Shown here: positions 11,033 through 19,372 of the stretch, piece after piece
Layout of the letters: each line of letters starts with the position of its first letter
Numbering within the stretch: position 1 is the first letter of the stretch
Assembly: GCF_023618015.1 (NCBI RefSeq)
Contig: NZ_JAJKBJ010000011.1
Coordinates: 1 to 64,000, forward strand
Direction: 5' to 3'
Source: Legionella maioricensis
GTDB lineage: Bacteria; Pseudomonadota; Gammaproteobacteria; Legionellales; Legionellaceae
Length of the DNA stretch: 64,000 nucleotides
Notes under the pieces: generated by a model
Databases searched by the model: none
The model's input: the letters and a program-made list of their open reading frames with translations, nothing else
Told to the model about the DNA's origin: nothing
Made by a program: the position numbers and the translations under genes

Positions 11033-12226
11033 TTGAAGTTTTTTAAAGTATCTAAAAAAACTCCCCAAAAAACGACTACCTATATACGCTATAGCGATGG
11101 CCCGGAAGGCAATACGGTGGTATGTATTGCTAAAAAAGAAAATGGAGAAAAAAAAGTATTACTGAAAACTGGTGATACTGATGGTAATGAGACTCTTTAT
11201 AGTAGGGTACATCATATTGGCGATTCAGGTGATAGCGCAAGAGAAGTCTTTGCTGACGCTGTTGTTGAAAAGGGATTTGATGAGGAAATTGAGCCCTATG
11301 AAGAAGAGTTTGCCATCTCCAGAGAAGTATTCTGTGCGGAAATGATCCGTGATGTGGATCCACATTGTACCCCTAAATATAACCGTTACTATGAAGAAGG
11401 TGACCATCCATTAATAGGCCCTGATTTTATAAATGATTTTCGCTCATGGAAATCCAGTTATCATTATAAAAATCAAACCATATTCGGATTTAGAATTAAT
11501 ACAATGGGGTTGGTTGATTTTCCAGCGCGCGATGAACTCCCTGCTCAACAAAAACGAATACGCGGCCTAGGCGTTTGCGCTGTTTTATTGGCGCTACTTG
11601 GTAAAGATGATAGAGGTGGGGAGAATTGGGGATTAATTGAAAGGCACAATCACCTGCAAGTGGTTTTGATTGATTTTGGCCGTTGTCTTTGTAAAATGAT
11701 GTTTTCAGAAAAAAATAATCCGGAGAACACTTACACCAACCCCTTCGACATTATAAAAGCGGTATTCGAACCTTATGCGACAGCAGACGAACCCCCTCTG
11801 CCCCAGTCCTTCTTTGAGTCAGCTCATCTAAAATATGAAATTTTTGAAACGATAGACAAACTTTATCATATGCCGGCCTCATCTCTGGAAAAAAGAGCAG
11901 ACGATAATTTCAAACAATTTCCCCTTTTTAAAGCAGCAATGTTGCAGGATAAAAGAAGAGGCATTGAGCATTTATATAATCAGTTCAAAGATAATAAAGA
12001 ATATATTGCGACCCAATACATTAATGAAGTGCTTGAAAGAACAGGGGCCTCGGTCAAACTAAGCGAGCTGGATAATGAGTCAGTTGGTTATGTGATGAGT
12101 GTCTACACCTATTTAAATCCTTCTGAAAACCCGCTCAAAGGAGAGCTGTTTTTTAGACAAATGATGAATATATTTAGCTCTGAAGATCTTCGGGAAACCC
12201 CTCGAATAGCCCCTCAATCAATGTAA
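11033..12226 (+). CDS. Kinase-like protein, effector candidate
   Basis: A 397-aa protein I cannot name. The TTG start is chosen because AGAGGTG lies five bases upstream and no in-frame ATG fits the N-terminus. A kinase-like pattern is visible: a lysine-rich strand (KKVLLKTG, Lys41-Lys45), an acidic/Asn loop GKDDRGGENWGLI (Asp192/193, Asn198) and VVLIDFGR (Asp214). This resembles the D...N and DFG metal-binding pair of atypical protein or lipid kinases. The second half is helical with no membrane segment. It stands alone, with a VNTR upstream and repeats downstream, a context typical of Legionella effector genes. Immediately after its TAA an open frame with strong hydrophobic content continues in phase (see the 12227-12442 entry). 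Kinase activity is an inference from motifs. Confidence 0.7.
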   Translation: MKFFKVSKKTPQKTTTYIRYSDGPEGNTVVCIAKKENGEKKVLLKTGDTDGNETLYSRVHHIGDSGDSAREVFADAVVEKGFDEEIEPYEEEFAISREVFCAEMIRDVDPHCTPKYNRYYEEGDHPLIGPDFINDFRSWKSSYHYKNQTIFGFRINTMGLVDFPARDELPAQQKRIRGLGVCAVLLALLGKDDRGGENWGLIERHNHLQVVLIDFGRCLCKMMFSEKNNPENTYTNPFDIIKAVFEPYATADEPPLPQSFFESAHLKYEIFETIDKLYHMPASSLEKRADDNFKQFPLFKAAMLQDKRRGIEHLYNQFKDNKEYIATQYINEVLERTGASVKLSELDNESVGYVMSVYTYLNPSENPLKGELFFRQMMNIFSSEDLRETPRIAPQSM

Positions 12227-12237
12227 GGATACATTGA
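12218..12237. repeat. Perfect 8-bp palindrome over the stop codon
   Basis: TCAATGTA and TACATTGA pair around an AGGA loop and include the TAA of the preceding gene. The outer CCCC and GGGG could extend the stem imperfectly. No T-run follows, so a classical terminator is not supported. Confidence 0.6.
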
Positions 12238-12442
12238 TCGGGGAACTCAAATTGGCACACGCTTAGGAAATAAGCTAAATCTTCTGAGCTATACGCCTCT
12301 TCTTCTCTATTTTCTGCCGCTTTGTGCAGCTGCCTGTATAGCTTTTGCTGCTATCAGCACTATATCTACCGGTTTAGTCGTAGTATTACGATCATCAGTT
12401 ATTGTTCCCCCTAGGCAGTTGATAGCAGCTATGGAGCAATAG
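12227..12442 (+). pseudogene. In-frame hydrophobic extension beyond the stop of the 397-aa gene
   Basis: Directly after the TAA at 12224-12226 the same frame stays open for 71 codons to a TAG at 12440. It encodes a highly hydrophobic segment (from LLSYTPLLLYFLPL to STGLVVVL) followed by a short polar end. Two membrane helices could form. It may be a former C-terminal membrane anchor cut off by a nonsense change, or chance. There is no separate start codon with a ribosome-binding site that I can identify. Confidence 0.35.
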
Positions 12443-12679
12443 TGAGAAGGGCTTTAAGAGTAGCCAAAAATTAGTTGCGTTTTATATGACCCACATGTTA
12501 ATGTTTGTTCAGATTTAACTAAATTGGATCGGATTGACTTAAAGTGCAAGCCAATAATTTATTTAGTAACAATCAGAACTGTTCCACTCGAAACTAGAAC
12601 ACCATGAGAAATCAAAACAGAATAAAAATTACCAGATAATTGTTATCAATTGATCTACAGATAAATTGTGGGAGTAGCA
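12443..12679. other. AT-rich spacer without a recognisable gene
   Basis: No credible coding frame. It presumably carries the promoter of the following small gene; I do not see a strong -35/-10 pair. GGGAG five bases before the ATG at 12680 is the ribosome-binding site of that gene. Confidence 0.5.
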
Positions 12680-13096
12680 ATGGCAGCGTTAAACAAATTT
12701 TCTCTTAAGTCCAAACCCTCTTTCTTTAAACACTCAAAGCTAAAAGAAGACTGCTCATTAATTGAAGATTTACAAAATTTAAAAGAAACAATCCGTGCGG
12801 AAATCAATGCGAGCATCACTAAAGCCAAAGGGAAGCAGCACGTAATAGCAACTCACGGAAGGCATAAAATAGCAGCAATAGACAAACTTATTTCTGCCGT
12901 AGAGGGTAAACCCGTGACTTTTAATCTTGCAGACGATTATCACTATCATGTAAAAAAGGGACGACTAAAAGATATTCTGCATCAACACCTTGACCAGTCC
13001 GGAATACTGAAAGAAATTAAAGCAGACCGCGATGTAGTAATGGGAATCCAGATTGCTGCCAATTTCTCAAAACTGGGAATGGGTAATTTTATCTAG
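12680..13096 (+). CDS. Small unknown protein, 138 aa
   Basis: Not recognised. Starting at the ATG at 12680 (GGGAG five bases upstream; an earlier GTG at 12668 has no suitable site), it encodes a basic, mostly helical soluble protein. A Ser/Lys-rich start is followed by IEDLQNLKETIRAEINASI, and HGRHKIAAIDKLI lies in the middle. There is no signal peptide or membrane segment. It sits between repeats next to the kinase-like gene. Size and isolation suit a Legionella-specific accessory protein; a function cannot be given. Confidence 0.65.
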   Translation: MAALNKFSLKSKPSFFKHSKLKEDCSLIEDLQNLKETIRAEINASITKAKGKQHVIATHGRHKIAAIDKLISAVEGKPVTFNLADDYHYHVKKGRLKDILHQHLDQSGILKEIKADRDVVMGIQIAANFSKLGMGNFI

Positions 13097-13172
13097 AAAT
13101 GCAGAATACAGCCGTCTATCCTCTTCCCGTTCGAGCTGAAGAAGCGCTTTCGAGGAGAGATAAGAATTCACG

Positions 13173-13308
13173 CAATGGCGTCAATAAGGGAACACTGTAG
13201 CCAGGATGGGGCGAAGCACAATCCCGGGCTCAAGACTCGAATCAGGTTTCGATCCCGGGTTAGGGCTGCGCCCTCACCCAGGCTACATCCCCTAAGTTGA
13301 CGCCATTG
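13173..13308. repeat. Nested palindrome, MITE-like element (family B)
   Basis: The outer arms CAATGGCGTCAA (13173-13184) and TTGACGCCATTG (13297-13308) are perfect inverted repeats. Inside, TGTAGCC (13196-13202) and GGCTACA (13281-13287) form a second pair around a CCCGGG-rich centre. A shorter relative of the inner part occurs at 16437-16484. At 136 bp with no coding frame it looks like a non-autonomous mobile or REP-type repeat. Confidence 0.75.
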
Positions 13309-13316
13309 AGACTATT

Positions 13317-14390
13317 TTATTTACTCTCTTTTAACACCATAAAATAAGCATCTACATAATCTGGCAAATGACGCGTCGCTTGAGAAAAAGCCTCTCTACC
13401 AGGATAACTGCCTGCCAAATAATCTACTTGATACAAATTATCAGCAAAAGCACCACCCGTATCAGCTAAAATACCCGCCTTAGAGACTACTGCTCCCGAT
13501 GGATCATGATATTGAATCATCAACATTTTACCCAAACCAAGCTGCTCCAAATCAGCAGCGAAGGTCACAGCAGGGTTAACGGTTATTTTATATTCAGCAT
13601 CTTTACCATAGCCTTTTATTCCGGCTACCTGTTTAAAATACCAAAACCGTTCTTGGGTATAGGGATTTTTGCTGCGATCATATGCAATATTATTATTTCG
13701 ATGTACATTAAATATTTTCTTCCCGCGAGCACCACCAAAATCAGCCACCACTGTCCCCTGCAATAAGGCGGCCTCTAAATCCTCACGACTAAAGTAAGCT
13801 AATTTCGGCACTGCTTGATGTTCTAATGCACCTTTTAATATAGATTGTTTGCCGTATTTAAATCGCGTTAGATGCGGTTGCGTATTCGCCTGCTCCAGAG
13901 TTAGATGTTGTTCGTCTTTAGGTAATGCATACAATGCAAAAGGGGTTGCGGGAGTAGGCAGGGAACTGGCTTTGGCTAAATGAACATAGTACTTAGTCAT
14001 TAAAATGCGATCTTTGGGTAAATGGAGCAGCAAGGGCTTGTTCGCAGCCAATTGTTTTGCGCGATTCAAATCAGGATACCAACGGACAAAATCGAAATGT
14101 TGCTTTATAAAAGCCGGATTATTCAATTGATTCTGGTTTTGGCAAATAAATACCAACGTCGCTTTAACCCGCTCTAAGGGTATTTTGATGGCCTTGCCTG
14201 CATGAATCACTTGAGGATCATAAGCAGAGCCTTTATTCAAATAGGCTAAGGTCTCTTTTGCCGTAGCACATAATTCGGCTGCCTTAAAATCAAAATGGCT
14301 TTGAAAGTCAGGAGTAGACACTTTAAATTGCGGTGCAGCGAAGGTCAGTTGAATAAACATCAAACTGGAAAAGAATGTCCCTATTCTCAT
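13317..14390 (-). CDS. Exported 3D/double-psi-barrel domain protein (MltA-like)
   Basis: A 357-aa protein with an N-terminal signal sequence ending FAAP. The C-terminal third resembles the 3D (three-aspartate) double-psi beta-barrel of MltA and related peptidoglycan lytic enzymes: a NPAVTFAAD segment at the place of the usual DPRVIP, LGLGKMLMI, then ILADTGGAF and a following YQVDY aspartate. The first of the three usual aspartates appears to be Asn, so activity is uncertain. It begins one base after the rocC stop codon, so the two are co-transcribed and probably translationally coupled. Role in cell-wall turnover is inferred. Confidence 0.65.
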   Translation of the reverse strand: MRIGTFFSSLMFIQLTFAAPQFKVSTPDFQSHFDFKAAELCATAKETLAYLNKGSAYDPQVIHAGKAIKIPLERVKATLVFICQNQNQLNNPAFIKQHFDFVRWYPDLNRAKQLAANKPLLLHLPKDRILMTKYYVHLAKASSLPTPATPFALYALPKDEQHLTLEQANTQPHLTRFKYGKQSILKGALEHQAVPKLAYFSREDLEAALLQGTVVADFGGARGKKIFNVHRNNNIAYDRSKNPYTQERFWYFKQVAGIKGYGKDAEYKITVNPAVTFAADLEQLGLGKMLMIQYHDPSGAVVSKAGILADTGGAFADNLYQVDYLAGSYPGREAFSQATRHLPDYVDAYFMVLKESK

Positions 14391-14391
14391 T

Positions 14392-15081
14392 TTACTCAGC
14401 CGTTTCTTTTTTCTCTTCTAAACTGCGTGACAGGCCCAATTTTTCTTTCAAGCGAGCTACTGCATCAGGATCATATTGTCTTGTGGCTTTATGCTTCACC
14501 ACAACGGCCGCAGTTCGGGTGGGTTGGGTTGGCACAGTTTGAGGGCTGTACGCAGGCCCTCGGGCTGGATAGATTGGTAAATAATCATCAGATCCAGAAG
14601 ACGATTGACTGCTTGATTTTGACGTATAGCCAGTACTTTGTGCCATGCTAACCGGTTGACTTGCGTTTTTCTCCGCCATCATTTTACGGGCATTCCGCAC
14701 GCTTTTTTCTACTCGTTTTTTTATTTTAACAGCCGCGTGTTCTGCCTCTTCTTCTGTAACTTCAGATACAGTATTACCTTGCAAATCAATCCGCATTTCA
14801 CGAGCCTTGAGACAGGCGAGGTAATCCAAACGACGAGTAAATAGGACAACAGCTTCTCTTAATTTGCTTTTTGATATCCCTGCTTCAGCAGCTTTTTCGG
14901 CGTGAAGCATGATGTCATCCATAATTCCTTTTTTCAAAGGGTTTATGCGCATCGAATTATCAAATGCATTGGGGAAGTTTACCGCAAGCCAAGACAGAGC
15001 ATCAATTCTGGCTTTCTTAGATTGATTTTTTTGCTTTTTATTGATGACAGCGGTGCGTGGATGCAGCTCCTGTTTTCTCAT
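14392..15081 (-). CDS. rocC: ProQ/FinO-domain RNA chaperone, RocC-like
   Basis: A 229-aa RNA-binding protein. Residues of about 25-125 form a ProQ/FinO domain (LAVNFPNAFD, PLKKGIMDDI, SKLREAVVLFTRRLDYL, GNTVSEVT). A basic linker and a Ser/Pro/Thr-rich segment follow, then a Lys/Glu-rich end. In L. pneumophila the ProQ-like protein RocC binds the small RNA RocR and represses competence genes. Domain, size and position near dapB and the glycolytic cluster agree with RocC. It is the first gene of a two-gene operon with the 3D-domain protein. Legionella genomes carry more than one FinO-domain protein, so the exact orthology should be regarded as likely rather than proven. Confidence 0.85.
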   Translation of the reverse strand: MRKQELHPRTAVINKKQKNQSKKARIDALSWLAVNFPNAFDNSMRINPLKKGIMDDIMLHAEKAAEAGISKSKLREAVVLFTRRLDYLACLKAREMRIDLQGNTVSEVTEEEAEHAAVKIKKRVEKSVRNARKMMAEKNASQPVSMAQSTGYTSKSSSQSSSGSDDYLPIYPARGPAYSPQTVPTQPTRTAAVVVKHKATRQYDPDAVARLKEKLGLSRSLEEKKETAE

Positions 15082-15383
15082 TCTGGTACCTTTATTATAT
15101 AGAGTGAAATAATGGGAAAATAACCAAAGTCATTTGATTTGAAAAAGTCTGTTGACCATGCGTTGTTGGTTGTCATATCCGGAAATTAGCTAGTGGAATA
15201 ATACAGTTATTCGATTTAGAAATGAGCGCACAATGTACAATGTTTAATGAATGTTTGCAAGCACTCTCTGCTATTTACCGGTAATCAATAAAATCACTAT
15301 TATCTGATATTTGAATTGTCTCAAATTAGCCAATAAAGCAGGATCAGCATATAATTAATATATTTATAAGTAATGGAGACATA
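15082..15383. other. Divergent intergenic region, rocC / small membrane gene
   Basis: 302 bp of AT-rich sequence between divergently transcribed genes. No open frame, palindrome or repeat stands out. AATGGAGAC before the ATG at 15384 is a plausible ribosome-binding region. The promoters of both genes must lie here. Confidence 0.5.
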
Positions 15384-15566
15384 ATGAAACGGACAATGAT
15401 GTCAATTCTTGCTATATTCTTACCGTGGCTAGTACTATTACTTTACGATAACCCAGGTGGCGCGTTCCTGGCCTTAATTATGCAGGCGACAATCATTGGA
15501 TGGCCTTTTGCCGCCATATGGGCCTGGCGTATGGTTCATCCTGAAACAAACACAACTGAACGTTAA
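15384..15566 (+). CDS. Small membrane protein, YqaE/Pmp3-like
   Basis: A 60-aa hydrophobic protein with two membrane helices (ILAIFLPWLVLLLY and a second helix from FLALIMQATIIGWPFAAIWAW) separated by a DNPGG turn, and a polar C-terminus. The layout and the ILAIFLP start match the Pmp3/YqaE proteolipid family, which is linked to membrane potential and salt stress in other organisms, although the second helix is divergent. GGAG lies upstream of the ATG. It lies 70 bp before dapB; co-transcription is possible but not shown. Confidence 0.6.
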   Translation: MKRTMMSILAIFLPWLVLLLYDNPGGAFLALIMQATIIGWPFAAIWAWRMVHPETNTTER

Positions 15567-15636
15567 CTCTCAATCCTGAACACAGCCCTAGACATTGGTT
15601 TTCTCAAGATTGGAAAGTACTCTAAATGGAGAACAG

Positions 15637-16368
15637 ATGGTAACTCGAGTCATAGTGAATGGCGCTAATGGGAAAATGGGCTCTCTTGCCTGTGAAACCT
15701 TAGCAAATCATAGCGAATTTGAATTGGTAGCCCAGCTCAATAAACAAGACCATTTGGCCCAAACGATTAGAGATACGGATGCTCAAATCGTTGTGGATTT
15801 AACGCGGGCTGATTGTGTCTATGATAACTGTATGACGATTGTTGATCAGGGTGCTCATCCAGTGATTGGCACTTCAGGATTAACTGGTGCGCAAATCAAA
15901 GAATTAACCGAACGCTGTGAGGCAAAACAATTAGGGGGGCTTATTGTCCCCAATTTTTCAATTAGTGCTGTTTTGATGATGATTTTTGCAGCAAAGGCAG
16001 CGGAGTACTTGCCCGAAGTAGAAATTATAGAAGCCCATCATCAACAGAAACTGGATGCTCCTTCAGGCACTGCTCTAAAAACTGCAGAAATGATTGCTGC
16101 AGCAAGAAAAAAACCCAAGAACAAACTGGCTCTGAAAGAATTAATTCCCGGGGCTCGCGGCGGCACGCATCATGATGTGACTATTCACTCATTACGCTTG
16201 CCCGGAGTTCTTGCTCGCCAAGAAGTTCTCTTTGGTAACCTGGGTGAAACCCTGTCTCTCACTCACGACAGTATTGACCGTCGTTGTTTTATGCCTGGGG
16301 TAGTATTAGCCTGTCAAAAAGTACTTAATTTGAATACCCTGGTTTACGGTCTGGAACATTTACTTTAA
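15637..16368 (+). CDS. dapB: 4-hydroxy-tetrahydrodipicolinate reductase
   Basis: NAD(P)H-dependent step of lysine and meso-diaminopimelate synthesis. The 243-aa protein has the N-terminal dinucleotide motif VNGANGKMG, the catalytic region EAHHQQKLDAPSGTAL and the RGGTHHDVTIHSLRLPG C-terminal segment. The start is set at the ATG at 15637, four bases after GGAGA. A TTG 42 bases upstream would add an extension with no family equivalent and lacks a good site. It is transcribed alone, with a repeat fragment after it. Confidence 0.94.
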   Translation: MVTRVIVNGANGKMGSLACETLANHSEFELVAQLNKQDHLAQTIRDTDAQIVVDLTRADCVYDNCMTIVDQGAHPVIGTSGLTGAQIKELTERCEAKQLGGLIVPNFSISAVLMMIFAAKAAEYLPEVEIIEAHHQQKLDAPSGTALKTAEMIAAARKKPKNKLALKELIPGARGGTHHDVTIHSLRLPGVLARQEVLFGNLGETLSLTHDSIDRRCFMPGVVLACQKVLNLNTLVYGLEHLL

Positions 16369-16436
16369 TAGAGTGGAGCCTAAAGCCCTTTCTACGTCTT
16401 ACCCGATGATATAGCTTGGATGCAACCCTGTGACAG

Positions 16437-16484
16437 GAAAACCCGGGTTACGCCTACGGCTGCACCCAGGCTACGTCTTAATTA
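16437..16484. repeat. Dispersed repeat fragment, family B
   Basis: Contains CCCGGGTTACGCCTACGGCT then ACCCAGGCTACGT, closely resembling the inner half of the element at 13196-13287. It lies between dapB and the 3' end of sidP. Confidence 0.55.
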
Positions 16485-18983
16485 ATAAACTAAACCCACG
16501 GTTGCCCCGTTGGTTTTGGACTTTTCAAACAATAACTCCCACTCTTTTACTGCTATCTCAGCAAGAACGTCAAGTTTATCGTTTGATTTTGGATTGGCTA
16601 TATTACGCAGATGAGCATAAACTGAGGTAGTTGCCGGAGTTAGAGTTCCGGTGTCGGTATCCTTTAAAATAGCGCCAAATATTTTTGCAAGTCGTTGAGT
16701 ATTCTTTTTACCGGCATGTTCATCAAACATGATTGCTCGAATGGCATCTATGCCTTTAGCCGTTGAGCTAGGCTCTTTATACCAGGTAGGAAGCCACCCT
16801 TTTTCTACCTTTTTAAATAGATGTACTTCATTAATCAATGCGCCTAATGCATTATACAGTGTGGTGCATGTAGCCTCACCCAGTTGCCTTGCCATCAATT
16901 TACATAACAATTCATTTTCTGGTAAGAAGTAACTTTTTAAATCTTTACTAATGTTCTTTACTTCATTATCGGTTGCTAAACGATCATCATACTCCAGAGC
17001 CCTTGAGTCTAAACGTTTATTAAGCAAATCGAAACGTTTATTAATTGCCTCGACAATATCTTTAGGTAAATACCAAGCAGGCGTTTTAATTCCCTCAGAA
17101 CCCGGGGCGTTTTGCCCGGCAAGTTCGTGCTGATGGCGTGAAATATAAAGATCGACAAAGATATTAACAAAGCGAATGCGATCCTCTTTGTTAGATTCGC
17201 CAAATTTTGGCCAGCTGCCATATCTTGATTTATACAGAAGCATGGCATCAGTATGCATTAATTCTAGTGCTTTTCGGTCCTTGCCACTGACACAAGAGCC
17301 ATAGCTGAATCCCCCTATGGTGAGAATAATTAAATGCTCCATAGAGCTTAAAAATAGTTCTCTTCCATCGTAATCCCAAAAAGTAGCCGAGCCAGTGGGG
17401 GATTCCAATGCACTTTTATAGTCGTCTAGAAGGTCCTGTAGGCCTGGGGTTGTTGCAACATATTTCTGTGCCTTTTCTAATATTGCCAAGCTGTCAGGAT
17501 CGTTAGCCTGAGTATAATAATAGAGCTTGGCAATATTGAAAGGATGATTGTGTTGCCATGTATCAGCGACTCGTTTGCTTCGAGCAACTGCAGCGCGGGC
17601 TATTTTATATAATTCAAGATCAGGCGGTAATTCAGGTAAATAATCCGTTACGATACTTGGTACATAATCTACCGCATGAATTGGACTAATCAAAGTTTGC
17701 ATCAAACAAGGCTTGCCTGGAGTGGCTGCTTCCGTAACCTTGGCAAAATTTGCATCGCAATGACGTTGTTGCACTGCTTCTGGAAATTTTAAACCATCCC
17801 GCGTTGCCACATGACTGGACCTATATCTTCTACCAAAAAGATCAACCACTTCCCCTTTAGCATTAATTTTTTTTAAGCTATGGGCTCCGAAATTTGCAGG
17901 AAGGGGCAGACCACGATTACGACTGGATATGGTTGCAACAGCGTCTTCCACCGTTTCGGAATGTTTCAGTACATGTCCTAAAAAAGATTGCTGCCGTCGA
18001 GATAAAACCCAATACCATTGAGGGATTGCAGGTACCAAAGCAAGAGTTTTCTTAAATTCAAAATTCGTTGCATGTTCAGTTAGCATGGATTTAAACTGAA
18101 CAAGTTTAGTCTTGATGCGATCTGGTTTAAGGGCTAAAACCTTTATCATTTCTTTAAGCTGCCCATTTAATTCATTATACCATTTAGGAAATGGAGGAGA
18201 GTTGGCGTGAATTTTTGTTAATTCGGTAATCAGATTCGCGGATTTATTTTTAATATCCTCCCATGCCAGAATAAATTTATTAAGATCCTGAACCACCGTT
18301 GTTGGTGTGATCTCCTTTAATTGCAAATTACAGAAATAGGCTTGTTGATACTCAGGTAATTTGCGAAACCAAGCTGGTGTTTGGGGATGTTGCCTGGTTT
18401 TTATAGCCTCCAGTTCAGTGATTAACTGCTCATAATGAGGTGGGAGTATCTCATCATATTGGAGAACATACTCTACTCCGCCCTCTACATCTAATGTGGT
18501 TAAAGTGGCTATATCAGGGCGCCCGTGTTGCATCATTAAGTTATAACATTCGCCCTCATTCAAACAAGCGATCGCTTGTTTTACGGCACTACTTTTATCT
18601 GCGGTTTTACCATTGTCTTTAGGCTCCCATTTCCAGCATGTTGCTAAAACATCCACTAATTTAGCGGTAAACTTCTCTAATTCTTTGTGTAAATCATCTA
18701 GTGAATCGTTCTTTAAATCACATTCATTTTTACATTCTTCAACATAAGCTTTTAATGTATCTGCGGTAATGGGGGTGAATGCAGGATCAAGGGGATAAGC
18801 ATTAAGAACAAATAAAAATGCATCATGAAGACTGTTAATGCGGCGCGTAATACTTCTTTTATAATCAGGGGATTGCTCATAAGATTCTAGTACATAACCC
18901 GGGATAAGTTGACTTAATGCAGAAGTTATCTCAGCTGGTAGTTCTGTACCATTCGCGACACGTAAAATTATACCTTTTCCCAT
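16482..18983 (-). CDS. sidP: SidP-like phosphoinositide 3-phosphatase, Dot/Icm effector
   Basis: An 833-aa protein carrying the CX5R phosphatase signature SCVSGKDRK, with Cys564 as the predicted nucleophile and Arg570. This signature is close to the CKSGKDR motif of SidF, SopB and inositol 4-phosphatases. It is followed by ELMHTDAMLLYKSRYGSWP and by AGQNAPGSEGIKTP. In L. pneumophila SidP (about 820 aa) is a Dot/Icm-translocated phosphatase acting on PI3P and PI(3,5)P2 in the host. Size, motif and position between dapB and the mmsA cluster agree with SidP. No signal peptide or membrane helix is evident, as expected for type IVB translocation. Substrate specificity here is by homology. Confidence 0.85.
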   Translation of the reverse strand: MGKGIILRVANGTELPAEITSALSQLIPGYVLESYEQSPDYKRSITRRINSLHDAFLFVLNAYPLDPAFTPITADTLKAYVEECKNECDLKNDSLDDLHKELEKFTAKLVDVLATCWKWEPKDNGKTADKSSAVKQAIACLNEGECYNLMMQHGRPDIATLTTLDVEGGVEYVLQYDEILPPHYEQLITELEAIKTRQHPQTPAWFRKLPEYQQAYFCNLQLKEITPTTVVQDLNKFILAWEDIKNKSANLITELTKIHANSPPFPKWYNELNGQLKEMIKVLALKPDRIKTKLVQFKSMLTEHATNFEFKKTLALVPAIPQWYWVLSRRQQSFLGHVLKHSETVEDAVATISSRNRGLPLPANFGAHSLKKINAKGEVVDLFGRRYRSSHVATRDGLKFPEAVQQRHCDANFAKVTEAATPGKPCLMQTLISPIHAVDYVPSIVTDYLPELPPDLELYKIARAAVARSKRVADTWQHNHPFNIAKLYYYTQANDPDSLAILEKAQKYVATTPGLQDLLDDYKSALESPTGSATFWDYDGRELFLSSMEHLIILTIGGFSYGSCVSGKDRKALELMHTDAMLLYKSRYGSWPKFGESNKEDRIRFVNIFVDLYISRHQHELAGQNAPGSEGIKTPAWYLPKDIVEAINKRFDLLNKRLDSRALEYDDRLATDNEVKNISKDLKSYFLPENELLCKLMARQLGEATCTTLYNALGALINEVHLFKKVEKGWLPTWYKEPSSTAKGIDAIRAIMFDEHAGKKNTQRLAKIFGAILKDTDTGTLTPATTSVYAHLRNIANPKSNDKLDVLAEIAVKEWELLFEKSKTNGATVGLVY

Positions 18984-19160
18984 AGCGATATTCCCTTACT
19001 GCTTTGTAATAATTCATTATTGTATAAATAATTCAATGAAACAATTACCCGATAAAAAGATTTGAATTATTTAACCCTCTTTGAACTAAAGTTGAGTACC
19101 TTAATAGTTTTACTTCATGCTAAACTATATCTCTCTAGGAAGAATGTTAAAAGGATGTCT

Positions 19161-19337
19161 ATGAAAAGTATAGAAGTTTTTACAGGATTTTCGGAATCAG
19201 GAATTGATGATGCCATTCAAAATGCATTAGATAATGCTGGTAATCCCATTCATTTTGAAGTGATAGAAACACGAGGCTCACGAGATAATGACGCCTATCG
19301 CCAATATCAAGCCACCTTAAAAACCGTGACTAAATAA
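19161..19337 (+). CDS. Dodecin-like small protein
   Basis: A 58-aa protein. The start is the ATG at 19161, since AAGG lies six bases upstream; the frame is open further upstream but without a site. It follows the dodecin layout: a beta strand (KSIEVFTGF), one helix (GIDDAIQNALDNAG), then FEVIETRG and a final YQATLK strand. Dodecins are small multimeric flavin-binding storage proteins. The tryptophan that normally stacks on flavin, just before FEV, is His31 here, so flavin binding is doubtful. It lies 35 bp before mmsA on the same strand and may be co-transcribed. Confidence 0.7.
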   Translation: MKSIEVFTGFSESGIDDAIQNALDNAGNPIHFEVIETRGSRDNDAYRQYQATLKTVTK

Positions 19338-19372
19338 ATAGCCAACCAAAAATATTAAAAAGGAGTTTAGTA

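Noticed and set aside
13317-14390. Functional MltA lytic transglycosylase
   Set aside because: The 3D domain is recognisable but the first catalytic-type aspartate seems replaced, so only a fold-level call is made.
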